Shown piece by piece: positions 25,851 to 40,517 of a stretch of DNA of 64,000 nt (within the stretch, counting starts at the first letter, position 1; every line of letters begins with the position of its first letter). The position numbers and the translations under genes were made by a program. Origin of the DNA: Todiramphus chloris collaris (taxonomy: Eukaryota > Chordata > Aves > Coraciiformes > Alcedinidae). The DNA lies in assembly GCA_025345505.1 (NCBI GenBank), contig JANVCC010000130.1, forward strand, positions 3,570,453 through 3,634,452, written 5' to 3'. The notes beneath the pieces were generated by a model. It saw only the letters and a list, made by a program, of their open reading frames with translations. It had not been told where the DNA came from and searched no databases.

Positions 25851-28394
25851 TTTAGAAAGGGTGATAAATAATTGGGTACATAAGCAGGAGGGAGGTGCTG
25901 CTTCGGATTGTTTGGTTATTGAACTGGAGGCAGAGTGGTGTGCTGCTCTCTGGGAACGTGTTGTGGAGACAACAGGCACAGCACTGGGAAGAGCTGTGTA
26001 TGTTGAAAGTACAGTGCCATCCTTGAGGTTCAAAACATATTGCTCAAAATACTTTCTTGAACTATGAAACATTTAAATATTTGACCCTTCCCATTAAATG
26101 AACAAATTATTGTCTGTGAGGCTCAAGATTGTATTTTTCAGGTCTGTTAGGAAAGTCTGCTGTCTTAGGGAACTGCCTGGTCAAGTTGCATGTTTTCCTA
26201 GAGTGGATGAGCATTGCCGCTCTTGGGGAATAAGCAGTTTCTTATCTCTTTTCTCATTTGACCTGGTAACAGGAAAAACTACAGTTACGATGGTACTTGT
26301 CTAGAGATGTAAAAAGTAGGTGTTGAGGGCATCCGGGTAGTTGGGTTATTTAATTTAATGTGATTAAGTTCATTTTTGTAAGGAAAATACCTTCTGAGAA
26401 GGTGTTTTAAACCCTGAACTGTAAACAGAACTGAAGGAGTTCTTGAATCCCTTCTCCCTGGCATTCTGATTTGGCATTCATTCGGGATAGCGAGGAAGCT
26501 CAGATCTCCACTTTCATAATAACACCCCTCAACTAGTTGCTTTTCAGCCTGCTGTCTGATACTTCTTTACAGTTCTTCTGGGTTTTATATCAATGAAGAG
26601 TTGTCATAACTCTGACTAAATTTCTCCCTCTTTTTCAATGGTTTAGTTTTCAATCTCTTCTTATGTCAAACTGCTATTTGTTCTGCTAACCACAGTGCTC
26701 AATAGCACACTGAGCATGGAATTTAAATGTAAAACAGGTTGTTTCATAAACAGCTGAACTAATGAGGACTGATTTTCTATTGAAATGTATCCTGTTATCC
26801 TAATTTACCTCTCTACAAAACATTCTCGGATCCCTCTCATGTCACCTACTTACTTGGCTGGAGAATTAACAACAGACAGGGTGGCTAGTGAAAACCCATT
26901 CACATGCTAAAAATGTTGGATAAAGATTGAGGTGTAATTACCTTCCTTCACTGAGAACACTCACTTTGTTCCTCTTCCTCTGCTTTTTTAGTTGCTGATT
27001 TCGACAAAACTAGCAAGAATTTCATCTATTGAAACTGCTGTCACACTGTCAAATTTAGATGAAATTAGCCAGAAGTTATGAATGGGAAATACCTAGAGAG
27101 ACATTCCTTTTCACAAGAAATGAAGCTAGAGACCTTCAGAGGAAACAAACCTGCAGTCACTTCAGGTCTCAATCATACCTAATATACAAGTTGAAATCCT
27201 CAATGTTTTTTCCATCACAAACAATTTAAAAAATACAGCTCTGAAAAGTCTCGTGAGGAAAGAAGGTGGTGCAGAAAGCTTCGCATTGCAGTAGAGACAA
27301 GTTATGATTAGGTCTCGCCATCTCAGTCTGCAGAGAAGTGGAGCTGTCCTTTTGTCTGGCTTGATATTTTCACACAAAAAAAGCACATTTCTTTGGAGAT
27401 ATTCAGGTATCCATCTTCTTCGAATCTTAGATCAAACCATAGGAGTAAAGGACTAACAGACTTGTAGGTCTGTTAGACAAATGGAAAAAGCAGTGAGAGA
27501 GACTCTGGAGACTTATAAAGGACTTACTTTTTTTCCTGAGTCTGAATTAAATAGTCAGGATCTGAATCTTTTCTTACATTGCTACTGTATAACACCAATT
27601 TGAGTGATTCCACTGGATCAACTTTGGATTTGGTGAAAACTAAGGTAAGAATTGGGTACTGCCTTAGCATTCTGGTTGATGGCATCTCAACCAACTGATC
27701 CATGTTTTCGTAAGCTATTTGAATGATAAAATTGAATGAAAGAGGACAAATTTTGAGGTAATTTGCTCAGGAGGCTTGCTTTCTCTTTTTTTTTTTTCAC
27801 CAAAGTGGACAAGCTGTTTATGTTATCTTAAATGTGCTTATGATACATGGAATACCTAATGGCTTTTAGCGTTGCATTTCCTGCTCCTTAAAATATACCA
27901 TATATAGCGTGTGTATATTTGTAAATGTCAGGCCATTTATTGACATAAGGGTGAATACAGTAGACTTAAACAGGTCTTGTATGTTTTATTTAATATGAGC
28001 GCAAACTGTATATATATCAAAATATGAAGTGTGTATGTTTTTCTGTGTCAACTCTGCTTAATTCCGTGATTCAGTAGGTGGGATGGATGGTGTTGGAGGC
28101 ACTAAAACACAAGCAAAATATTAATTTACATTATGCTCCCAAATAATGGGATGCTATTTAAAAGATTACTATTTTTGAGATTCTAAGTTATTTGTAAATG
28201 AAAAGATTAAAGGTAAATTTTGGTTTCTTGATTTTATTTTTTTTTTTTTGTAGGTTATGCAGATGGGGAATATTTCCCATATTAGTAAAAAGCAGTTACA
28301 ACAGCAACTAAAAATCCTTCTTTCCCTGCAAATTTTGAACCTCTCAAAATTATCAATTAGTTTGTACTGATTTAGCCAGTTTGAATAAGGGGTT

Positions 28395-28424
28395 GGTTTG
28401 TTTGTTTGTTTGTTTTGTTTTTTC
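28395..28424. repeat. (GTTT)n microsatellite
   Basis: Four or five GTTT units followed by a T-run. Confidence 0.9.
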
Positions 28425-31400
28425 AAGTGCTGGTTGTGGCAGAGTCAGATAATCAGGAAAGAGCAGAGAGAGAATGTGAATAAACGTAAGCCTAGTCCTC
28501 TTGACTGGGAGGGAGCTGGATGTGGGAAAGTTGAACAGTCAGGATCCTGGTAGTCTTCCTGTATTTGCCTATAGAACTGATATAACTAGCGTTGCTGGTA
28601 AAGACAGCCTTTTTGGCAATAAAGAAAGCAGGTGTAGTTTAGTACACCATTTGTAGGACACGATTCTTATTCTCTGGATAAATTCTCATCCCATATCTGC
28701 TAGATTCATGATCCTAAATGATCTCTGCCTCAGGTTTCCCTTCTGTATGGGGGATGACACTGCTTTGAAAATGTAATGAGCAGCAGTCAGGGAAGGGTAA
28801 ACAAGACTGTCTTGGGGGTAAGCAGAGGAGTGAAAGCTTCCTTTTTGAGGCATCATATCTCTTGAAAGGGGTAGGAATCCATGTTCTGTAGTCCTAGGTA
28901 AGTATAGAACAGCTGTTGCAGAAAATTACTCTTCAAAAGTCACTTGCTTTTAAGAAGTAGGCAAGGCAATCAGTCTTGAATGTGGATAACTCTAAAGCAG
29001 AAGCATTGGTTAAAAGCTAGAGTTAAAATTTTTCTTCTGTTGATTTTGCTGATATATGGAGAAAAGATAGACTTTGGCTCAGGCCACTTTTTCTTTGGAG
29101 GGGTTTATTTTTTATGAAGAAGTTAAAGTAAGAAAGAATGTATATATATGCATTGCATTGTGGATCTTATATGCTACTTTTCCTTTGATTTAATGGTCAG
29201 CTGTGTATGAATGATTCTAAGAAGGACAAATAAATGGTTTAGGTGTTTTTCTCAATAGGAGTGCTTAAAATAGTCATTGAACTACGTATTTACTTCATGT
29301 TTCTAATGGAAAACTTGAAAATTAAGATTGGAAATCAAGTACCACTTTTGGAATAAAACAAAGAGAATAAACCTGTATTTTTTTAAGAGTGCTCATTATG
29401 GTTCTGTTTTCCAGCAAAGCTGTCATCCTTTTCAGTCAGTAGAAAGCTAAACTGGTGATGGATATTTCTGGGAATCTCACTTTTATATGTTGTCTTAAGA
29501 AATACTAGGGTGGGAAAGGAAGATTTTCATGTAAGGATGAAACAAACAAACACCCTCTTCATATGTTTTGGGAACCTGGCCAAATGCAATAAAAGTACTT
29601 GGATAACCTTTACTCTTGTCAGTGCTGTGCTGCCAGCTTCTCACATCCCACTTAGCTGGTCCTTTGGACCTTGTTTTGGATAACAGTTCTCCGGTGAACA
29701 GGTTTACAAAGCCTCAACTAAATTTTTGTAAGGTTGAAGAAGACTAAATGGGAAAAGTCACTATAGTTGTTGTGCAATGTATGCAAGTATTTGTACAATA
29801 CGTGTATTAGTGATATGTATGTTTTGGTTTTAGTGTTCTTCACTGCTTGCTTCACAGTGCTGTTTATTCTCTGTACCTGGAGAAGTGTGTGCAAACTACA
29901 GAGGTACAATGCAAAACCTTTCCTAGTATGATTTTGTTAAAATCATAGGGTAGATGCTCTAAAAATTAAAAAATAAATGGATAACTGACCCCTTTCAACA
30001 ATGCAGTTTCAGAAGCAAGCAAGATCTCCCCTGTAGGGATATGTTTGTCCCTCTTGATTTTGAATGGTATGAGAATGAATGAAAGATACATTTTTTAATT
30101 TGGTAGAAGTTGCCTAACAGATACAGAAGTTATTAGGGACAACAAAGAGTAATTGCACAAGCTTTGTTTCTTTTGGAAAACTAATTAGAAACACAGGTGA
30201 AGTTCATTTTTAACAAAGTATCAATGTGTATTTTGCTCATGGCATGGTTTTTTCTAAGAAGAACACTGTAATACTTTCCTAAGTTGGTTTTTTTTCCTAA
30301 GTCTGTTTTGTGTTTTGACCTTACTGCACCATAATGCTCTCTCTTTTTTTTTTTTTTTCTTTTCTCCCAGAGAATTCCTTTAAATTCCTTACCTTTTTTA
30401 TAGTAACCTAAAATTGACTTAATTTCTGCTTTTATTGTCTTTGTGGGCAGGAATGCATGTTGAACCTGTAAACCTTTTGGATTACACAGAGACCTAATTG
30501 TTTATACAACCAGACTTTTTAATCATGACACTCATTTGGAATGAATGTTTAAAAACACACACCATATATAGTCTGATGCCAGAGGCAAACTCCTGCTCAC
30601 ATTGTAATGTGAGAGATGATTAACACAAAAATTACATGTAAGTTCAAAGTATTTTTCTCCTTGTTAATATCGATGCTTATTCTTTCGTGCTCTTAAACTG
30701 GTTAAAATTCTAATCTACTGAGAGACTGGAAGTGGGAAGAGGATATGAAATTACTTTGCATTAGAAACTGTCAACAAAGAGATGTTCTCTCACTAGACTA
30801 TGTATATAAATTTTCTTGCAAAACAGTATGATTTCTTTCAATTTTTTGATGGGTTTTCAAAATGTCGAGTAGTTTTGCTGTGAAATATGAGATTTTAAGT
30901 AGGCATTCATCATTACACTTTCATTAGATGTAAATAATATTATTGGCTTTCCCAGCAACTCAAGACTTTGTACTCATGTGAACATAATTCAGTAATGCTA
31001 AGATAAATGCAAATAGCTTACTTGATTCCCTTTTTGAAAAAAAAAAAAGAAAAAAAGTAATAGAAATATGGACTGTATCCTCCCAACTCCTGTACTGAGA
31101 ATTCTACTACTGACTTCAGAGGATTTTACCCCTTTTATATATAACTGCATTGTTTGAAATACATGTAAGTATGCAGCCCTTTCATTCTCTTAAACCTTAA
31201 TATTTGTGTCAAAAGTGCAGAGGACTGGACATATATTTGGCAGGAAGACAGTACACAGACATTCTTCTAAGGCTTCTAATATAGCGTATTTCAAGTACAG
31301 CAGCATCTCAAAGGAATCCAGATATTTTTTATGCATGCATTAACTTTGCTGAACCTTACTTTATTAGGGCTTTTGATATACCAATGTTCAAGCTACTGTG

Positions 31401-34400
31401 GTAGCAACTGATAATTGCTGTAACAAGCTATTTTTGTAGGAAGCATAGTAATACAGACAGGTTTGAAACCAGGTTACTGATGGGGCAGTGGGATGGTCAT
31501 TTATCTGGTCACCACATATGGTAAACAATCTCTATTAACCCCCAAACTACCTATTGGGCAGTTGCTGCTCTTTCAGCTGTTCACCTGGCTGCTACAAGAG
31601 AAGCTCTGGGCTTTTCAGAGAATGTTGCTCTAACCTGCAGCAGCAGGTACCTCCTGCTTAGGCTAAAGCCACTGTCAAGCCACATCAATTCTGTCTTTGT
31701 ATTTGCATACCCCAAATCTGACTGTGGTGTAGAACAGATTATAATTAAAGATATCTTTAACTGGGGCAAGGTGCAGAAGGGACAAGCACAGAAGTGGTCT
31801 GAAGATGTCTATTTTACACCTCTCCACCTTCTGTTAGCAATGGAATGTAATCATTTGAGTCAGGAAAGTTGGTCTTTTATGCTCCCCTGTTTTAGATGTT
31901 ATCCTTTTGAAGGAGGATGCTCTTACCCCAACCTCCTTAAAAATAAGGCCTAGGAGTGTCCTGGAATTGGAGTGTGAGAAGGAACTGTTCTATTATGGAT
32001 GAAATGACATATATTAAAAATAAATTTAGTTTTAATATATTTCCATGTATACTTTATACTTATCTATATTTATTTTTAGAAGGTTTTGTAGAAATAATTA
32101 TAATTAGTTATAACTAAGTCTCAGTCATTAATTAATTTCCTGTTTTGCAAAGAATTTTATCAATATGAATCCATGTTTTCTGACTGGAAAAAAAAAATGT
32201 GAAAAGAAAACCTGAAAAGTGATCTTTTTGTCTCAGAGGGCTTCCCTTTTCCCACCTCTGGTAGTTGTGCCTTACTAGCATATTGGTTTGGGGACTTTAT
32301 GGTAATCTGTGCCAAGCAAGCTGTGGTTTTCAATGTTTGCAGACCGAATACTCACATTATGCATTTTTATAAAATAATCACCAAGAGCTTGTATCCTCTT
32401 TGAGCTGCTCTTTAGACAGGGAGCTGACTGCAGCAATATGTACATAGACTCTTGGCCATTCTTGTGGCCACTTATCAATAGTTACAACACACGATTTGTA
32501 CTCTGTAAATCAATTTGCAATCCATACAAAACCTGCAAATGTAAACTGTATTAAAACATGGTTGTAAAAACCATGTAAAATGTCAAACATGGTGTTGGGG
32601 TAAAGCACAATGTGATTTTAATTTAGCAATGCCTTCTCCCCTTGACTGTTCCCAACTGCCCTCTCCTTCCCCCTGTTTTTTTCCTCCCCCCTCTCTTTAA
32701 CCTGGCTTTACTATAGAAGTGGAATTGCTTTGGTGGTAAGAAATCTTTTTCTCAAGGACTGGTCTCAATCTGTAGTTGCATTGTTGGAAAATACAGCCAG
32801 ATCTAGTGTATTTGCAGGCTTGTTTTGATGATCCATGGGGAGTTTGGCTCTCCTCTTCTTTCAGAGCAGATGAAAAGGACTGCGTTGACAATAGGTAAAA
32901 CTGAGCCTTTTATTTTAGGTAGCAGATGGAGAAAACACATGCACAGTTTTCTTTGCAGGTTCAAGGCCAACACTCTGAACTGTGTTGACAACGTTTGAGA
33001 GGTAGTTGCTTTTTCCACTGAAAGTTTGAACATTAGTTGGTAGAAATTTCAATAGGAAACACATTAGATCGATTTGAAAATGCAAGATTATGGACCTCAA
33101 ATGGAAGATTCATAATTTATTAAAATGGTGTATTGCTCCAGAGCAAAGACTCAACACAGACATCTCCACTGTTATACTGACTGTGTTCTTGCACTTCTTG
33201 ATATCGTTCCTGTTCAGCACACACCCAATGATGCAATGATATGCCCCATAGTTTGCACTTTATGGTTCATGTTCCCTGTCTCATCATGGAATAGAGAAAC
33301 AGGGATTTCCTGTGCTTAGAGAGGTTCATGTTTCATGATGTGCTATTCCCTTGCCTGAGAAGGACAGACGGCTCCATCCATGCCAGAAGTACTTTGTTTA
33401 ATATATCATCTCTCCAAGACACGCTTTGAAAGGGTGCAACCTTAAATACGGTGCTGTCAAAGAGAGTTATGGCTACAACATTTATTACTGCTGCTTGCTG
33501 GAGCAAAGGGATAAAGCACAGGAAACACACAGTAAAGATGGACAAGAAGATCTTCTGATGTTCACTAGTGTAGCTGCAGTCACTGAAGATGCTGCCCAGA
33601 GAGCTTGTGCAGACAAGGGAAAAAGGGATGGCAAGTGTCTTCCACTCAATGCAGAAAGCAGCCTGCTGATCCCACTGCACTTCGCATAATGGGAGGCATG
33701 GAACTGCACGTTGAAACAACTACCTATGTTACCAATTTCTCTTCCCACTACCTAAAGAAGAATTGGGAATCAATTAAAAATAACTGTCTGGAATTCCACG
33801 GTACTAGCTGGAGCTGTTTTAATGTCCGTGATAAACACGATGCAACCAACTTTCTAAAAATATAGATCTTGCAAGTTAATGCTATAATGTGTAACTGCAA
33901 TATGTAGTATTAGATGTGAATTTCCTCAATTTCCACAAGTTAATGTTAAGACTCTTGTCACCACTGCAACACGATTTTAAGTCTTTGAAATTGTTACTGT
34001 ATGACCATCTTGCATAAGCATCATACAAATGCTGTACGTCACCACAGGTACTGTGAGACAGTATGTAATTTCTTCCTTTGCTTAGGCTGGGCAGAAATGA
34101 AGGTTGAATAAGTAATGCAGGAGCTACATGTGGATGGATTGTATGCAGACACAGTAAACTCTTAGACTCCTTTACCAGGCTTACCAGCGCTAAACACTGG
34201 GAGGTATTGTTGTTTAATTTCTATAACCTTAAAGAAGTCCACTATGTGCCACTGTTGACAGAGATCTCACCACTGATACGAGAAATAGATAATAATCCTT
34301 TAATTTACTGTGTAAGAGTAACAAATGTGCTGGTCTGTTCCAGTGTATTCTTCCACTGTGTAGTGCGACTATGCTGATGGCAATGAAGGCAGCTAGAATG

Positions 34401-36922
34401 GCATCATTACGGCTCTGGTCTGTCAGTGCTGCTTCTTTCCCAGCGAGCTGAGCTGAGCTGCCTTTGATAATGATCTCTTATTTGCTGGGAGATCACAGAA
34501 AACTGACTGTTTGAAAAGTCACTCTGTCAGCGCACTAGCTAGCTGCAGTGCATATGTGTCATGCCTTGGGTGTCCTTGCCCCTCAGTTTCTGAGCCTAAG
34601 TGGAAGTGCTTGCAAAGGGCTAGAGATTCAATCCACCTTCAGCATCCTACTGCTTTTCAGTTCCTTCTCCATTTTCCCTTGCTGCTCTCTCACCTGTGTT
34701 TACTTCCACTGCATCACAGGAGTTAGGAGATGCTAAAACATTTGATTACGTCAAAAAGAAAAGGGAAAAAAAGTGCTGTTTTTAAGGTTGTTCTCAAGCG
34801 AATGACCAGGTGTTTACAACATTCTCAGTCATTTTCTAACCTTTAAATTACCTAACTGCTTGTTAGAGTACTTGATTTTCCTTTGAGTTTTCATGCTGTT
34901 TTCTCAGTGGTGCTTTGAAAAGAAACGTGGGCTCTTCTGTTGTGTTTTAATGCCTATTTGCATCATGCTCTCCAGTACAATACATTTTTATGCAAAAGAA
35001 AGCAAGCAGAGATCAAAAAAGATACACAATGTACAGACTCAAGGGAGTCAAGGAAAGGTTTTAGGCTCAACATTTCACGACCATAGTTCAAGTTTAGTGG
35101 CATAGTATGTTATGGGTGCCAGGCATCTTCTGTCATCAATGATGCAAGTATTTTGCTTTGCACAGAGCTCTAATTTTCTTGCATTTGTTTTTATCCTGTC
35201 AGGCATGGGAGTTTAACTAAGCCTAATTTAGAGCCATGAACTCTATCAATTAGATTACCTAGCATAGTGTTTTGCTAGAGATTCACTTGGTGCCATGCTA
35301 GGCAATGAATCAATGCAAATTTTAAGAGTTTGGAGATTATATAATCTGAGATATATCTGAGATACATACAGAAGTAGTCATAATCAGATTAGTTTTTGAA
35401 CAGTTGCCTATGAGGCACATTTATCTTGGGAGGCCTCACATTCAGGCAACTTCAGATTTCAAATAAAGACCCTATGCTATGTCCTTAGAACAAACATCTG
35501 AAATGTCTTCATCCTCACCATGTCAGACTGTTGTGCCAAGTTGTGTGGTGAGTAGCCTGTGTGGTACATGTCTTCCTATGAAAACAGAGGGCCCATGTGA
35601 GTTTACTAGAGTTGGTAGAATGGCTTCAATGCCAGGTAGCAAGCAGGCAGCGTCTCTTCTGACAGTGTTCTTGTGGGGACTGGACAGAGACCTACCCCAT
35701 ACTGTAGTGTCCCAAGTTTTTTGTTTCCTTTACTAAATACAGCAGATTAAAGGACCCACCAACTGGTGATGTCTGGCACAAGTGGGAAAAGACAATCTGC
35801 TGTTCCACAAAAACGCCAGGTGTTACCAGAACATTGGACAACTGTGAAAAGCAACTTAACATTGTGAATCTAGTACTTCAGACTATGAGGTAAGCAGGTC
35901 TGGAAGAGGCATAAGAGATACCAAAACAGTCTCATGTCCAGGTTGACCTAAACTACCTAATTTAGAAACAGAAAGCTGTCTTTGACCCTTAAAAGAACTA
36001 ATACTACACTATAACATACTAAAATGACAATTTCTCATCCAGTATGTGCTCCCCTCTCCCCATCCAAAGTCATTGCTGCTGGAGAGCCTGAAAGAGGCCT
36101 GAGTTTCATGGAACATTCAATTCTACTTTATGGAAGCAGGGACTTGCACGAGGATGTCTCAAGTTATGATACAAAAAGCCCTGTCACACTAGGAGCTGTA
36201 TGTCTCTGTTGTGGAATAAAGTAGCAGAGGATATTGAAGGCTACACAGAGGTATGCTAGTTGTGAGGTATAATGTGTGAAGAAACACATTCAATTCCTGC
36301 TTACAGAGGATTTATGCAATAGCATTAATCACTACACAGCCATTTTCATGGACGTTAAAAATCTAATCGTTATTTGGGATGAAGACAAAACAAACAAACA
36401 GGCTTAAAAACCCCAAGTAGTATGAATAGGTAGAATTTTAAAAAAAATGAATAGTATTTGAAATGACTCATTAAATGCTATCAGGAGAACTCTGGAGTAA
36501 TCACACCATAAGAAGCAAATAGAAATTACTTGTATTCACAGGCACTGTAACTGTGTAATTATCAAAAGGCTGAGTCAAAACTGAGCAAGTCTGTCAAAAA
36601 TTCAGCATGTGTCAGGAAATATTTCCTAGCTAATAAATAACATGGCAAAAATCTCCCCTGAAGAAACTACCAACTCCTTTGCATATCTGAGTGATATGTA
36701 ATGGGAATAAGTGAATACAGAGTCAGCAATTGTGTGAGGAAAGAAGCCACATTACTCCTTTTATTTTTGGCTGTGCCTGAGGTCAGAAGTTCCTTTGTTC
36801 TTTCTTTACCTCCCATTAGAGCAAACGTAGTCTGCTGCTTTTCTCTTAAGGCTCTTTTTTCTTCAACTTTTTTTTAAATAAAATAAAAATGTCTGTATTG
36901 CAAACTATGACTGTGTTGGTTC

Positions 36923-36938
36923 ATTATTATTATTATTT
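36923..36938. repeat. (ATT)n microsatellite
   Basis: Five ATT units in a row. Short. Confidence 0.85.
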
Positions 36939-38930
36939 TCAACGCTTGCATGTTAATGAAATGTTGCCTTATCCTACATTGTAATAGTTTCAAAGGGAAA
37001 AAAAACCCTCTTTAAAGAGGCAGAGTAGTGGAGCTGTAATTTATTGAGTTGAAACTTCAAACCGTAATACTTAATGTGCATGCTGTTAAAGCCCTAACTA
37101 TGCATCATGTATTTACAGTCTGTAAGGCTCCTTATATAATGACATGCTTTATTTATCAATGCTTCCACAATTTTGTGCACTACTACTTTTCAGATAAGGA
37201 AAAATTGATTCCATTTGTTTTCTTTAAACTTCCAAGCTCTTTGGGGCCAGCATTATTGTTTCCTTAAAAATCATTACCATTCTATCAAATGCAATGGAGA
37301 ATTCATCCATTTGCTCTAGCTGTTTACAGCAGGAAAACGTTAAATAATATCATGAAGCGCGTGTGTGATGTTCTGTTTGTAAGCATGGTTCCTTCTGTGA
37401 AGAGTACGAGCTGGCAGGATGAGCAGAAAAGTTTCCCAGATTGCTTTTAACCAGGGACTGAACTGTAACAAATCTGTGGTTGCTTCATGGTTGTCACTCT
37501 TGTTGTTCACCATGACAGTATGGAATTTCACAGTGACAGCAGGGGTAGGACTTGGATCTGCGTGCATCACAAAGCTTGGCCTGTTGCCACTGGAGGAAGG
37601 ATGCTTCCTGGTTTTGGTGTTCACGTATGAGGCTCTACTAGTAGAAAGTGACACATGTGAGAAAAGGCAATTAATTATTGCATTAGTACCAGTAATAACA
37701 GTATAAATTATGGCTTTTAGTTGCTCTAGGACATTAAGTTGCTTAATCCTTTCCTGGTGGTTCATTTTATAGAAGACAGCAAGAAAAGACTCGCATGACA
37801 AAGGTGTTTATACTTGAGTGACACATAGGTCTTCTTCCTGCTTATGAACAGATTTCCCTACTTACTAAAATCCCAGCACGTAAGATGCTTAGGGATAGTT
37901 ATTTGATCATGTGGCATATGTTGTCACATGAGACTATGCAGTGAGCATGCATTTGTGAATGGGATCATACAACACATTGGCTTGTGCATCAAGGGGCAGT
38001 ACTAAGCCTATTGCTGTGAGCTGAGCATTCTGTGACTTCTTCAGTGCCCTGGTCTGGGACCACAAGTGATCATAGTTTTTTCAATGGCTGTAATAAGATT
38101 TAATGTAGAAGGGGAAGGTGATTCCATTTACGTGAAAAAAAAAATTTTTCTTTCTCGCACTCATTCTTCCACTGATTTCACTCTTGCATACCCAGAAGCA
38201 CCAAGATATGTGGCCAAGAGATAGGATTAGGATTACTTACAGTGACAGAAAGAATAAAAGATGCCAGCTATTAAGTCTTCATTATATCTGCTTTTTTTTT
38301 TTTTTCCTTGATTGTTGATCACATGGTGGGTTTTGACTGTACCTTTTGTACTCTTTAGGAGTTGACAGTGATTGCAATCTTAGCCTTTTCATTCTGTACT
38401 ATCTCTGTAAGTCAGTAGGCAACACTGCTGATTTCCTCACTGTCCTTCTTCCACCTTGTCTGGGTGTTTTATAGCTCTAATCGTGTTCTTTATCTTCCTG
38501 TCACCTTCTCTTAATAATTTGATTTTGTCCCTTATTTTACAAAACCAGACCTCTTGAGAAACTGCACACAGCAGTACAGTTGATAAACTGGTATATTTGG
38601 GGGTGCCCATTAACATGTGACATCTGTTATTCCTTTTTTGACTGTTTCTTTTAGTGCTTTCACAATACATACATTTCACGTACAATACATACATTCATAC
38701 TTCATTCGAGCTATTCTATTCATTCAAACTAGTCCTATTACAAATCTCTACACACTTAATTGATTGATGGGATACAACATCATCCTTTGCCAGAGTTCGA
38801 ATGAATTCCATAATCTCTTTGAATTCGCTAGTCCTTGAGAAGAGATGTATCATAAATGCTGTAGGTATATGCTTTGGTTTGTTATATCTCAGCCGAGGTG
38901 TCACTATAGTGTTCCCCTTCCCCCTGTTAT

Positions 38931-38960
38931 AAAATACTACATTAGAAAATACTACATTAA
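38931..38960. repeat. 15-bp direct duplication
   Basis: The unit aaaatactacattag is repeated immediately with one change in the last base. Confidence 0.8.
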
Positions 38961-39518
38961 TTGTGCAGAGCATCCAGTGAACTGACAAGTCCATGTTGCC
39001 TTATGGCAAGAACTGCACTTAGAGAAATTCCTGTGTTGTGCTTTCTATGTTTACCTTTTCAGTCCATTTTTTAATTGGAATCTTTGCCTGAAAAATAGGA
39101 CCTTTATTCTCCTTGTAAAAATGAACTAAGAAAAAGCCAGAAGATACTGACTTCATTAGCTTATATTGTAATTAAATGGTATGAGAGACAGAGGAAGAGT
39201 GTGTATTACATACCTAATAAGCAGAGCAGATAATGTATGAGATGGAAAAAAATAATTTTTCCTTGTAAAGAGGTTGGATGATGTTTATTTATTTTCTCTA
39301 AGAGGCATTATCCGTGCTAGAAATACGAGTTGTAATACCTATTCTGCAATAACAGCTCAGCTTTTGAGAGTAGCCAGCTCAGTCATTTATAATGATGTGA
39401 TTTTTCTTTTTGTTTGTTTATTTTGCCTTTTTGTTGGGCTTGTGGGTGTTCTGTTTCCTTGGTCGGTTTGTGTTAGCTGGTTGATTGTTTTCCTAAAGAA
39501 TTTGTGATGATGAAGTGA

Positions 39519-39560
39519 AATAAATTGAATTGTTGCTTAGAATTAAAAAAAAAAAAAAAA
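39519..39560 (+). other. AATAAA followed by a 16-base A run (possible retrocopy tail)
   Basis: AATAAA at 39519-39524 is followed 20 bases later by sixteen A residues (39545-39560). That is the spacing of a natural poly-A tail. No recognisable transcript lies upstream, so it may equally be chance in AT-rich DNA. Confidence 0.3.
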
Positions 39561-40149
39561 GCGAGAAGTAATTTAAATGTATGTTCCTTTTTATATTGTT
39601 TCTTGTTAATATATGTGAATGATAGTAGATTATGTTTCTTTTCCATTTACAGAATGTTGTATATTATGATTAACATTTGCTTGTATAGTGTCAAGATCAC
39701 AGCTAGTGAGTGATGAAATAACCTTTCTTTTATTGGAGCTCAGGAAGGGGAAAGGTCTTCTTCCCCTTCTCAAATTCTTGGTATTTGCCAGAAAATACAG
39801 AGATGATGGGAAATGGTGTGTAAAAAAACAAACAAACAAAAATTAAAATAAAATGGTAAAAGATATTTTTAATGCTTCTAGAAGCACTGTTATCTTATTA
39901 CTGAGAGGAGGAGTGGCTCGCTGATATCACCTTTCCCTTCTGGGGCCTATTTTTGTCTTATAATTAGGTCATAACTATTTAGAACCTACATATTGGAAGC
40001 TAGTTGCTAATTCTAGCAGTATTAATTTTAACTCTAAATTTGAGACACTGTAAGACCTTGTTTTACAAAAGTACTGAGTACACATAACTTCTGTGAGAGT
40101 CTCTAAATCTAGAACTTGTGGTATTTAATACAATATGGGCATTTTTGTT

Positions 40150-40275
40150 CATAGTATCGTAGAACAGTGCAGACTGGAATGGACCTCAAAACATCATCTG
40201 CTCCAGTCTTTCATGGAAAAAGAAGCCTAGTTCAGATTATGTGGCACCCTGTCCAGTGTTGTCTTCTTGGGTATT
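40150..40275 (-). mobile_element. CR1 3'-end fragment, antisense
   Basis: The + strand shows the reverse complement of the CR1 3' end: a degenerate catagaatcatagaac-type start at about 40154, then ggaatggacctcaaaacatc and ctgctccagtc. About 125 bp of the 3' UTR remains. Confidence 0.75.
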
Positions 40276-40325
40276 TATAAAAGTGGGTTTATTAAAAGGT
40301 AGATAGGTCACAATGGCAAAGCAGA

Positions 40326-40360
40326 TTAAAAAAAAAAACAAAAAGAAAAAAAAACAACAT
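40326..40360. repeat. A-rich low-complexity run
   Basis: Runs of A interrupted by single C or G between the two antisense CR1 copies. Confidence 0.85.
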
Positions 40361-40517
40361 TTGGGTCTTCAGACCATATTTGCCTCTAGATTTCAACCTT
40401 TGAAAAAATAGTTTGTTTTGCACCTAAATTGTAATTGCCGCTTCCTGTTTCTGTAAAGCCAAAGAATGACAAAATGAATAAGCCTTTTTTAAGGTATCAT
40501 ATTGTAGGGATTTGATA

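Larger units (their letters stand above)
25851..40149. other. Long non-coding stretch with few repeats
   Basis: About 14 kb with only simple repeats (28395, 36923), homopolymer runs (about 30341-30358 and 31038-31058) and small duplications (38931). I see no CR1 or LTR. It may hold ultra-short non-coding exons or conserved elements that a single sequence cannot reveal. Confidence 0.6.

Noticed and set aside
33333..33865. Several overlapping ORFs on both strands (up to 128 codons)
   Set aside because: Frames overlap on opposite strands and none shows a known motif. No supporting splice structure was evident.
37340..37801. Minus-strand ORF of 153 codons
   Set aside because: It is long for this DNA, but shows no recognisable domain or consistent gene structure, and an overlapping + frame is also open. 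Probably chance.
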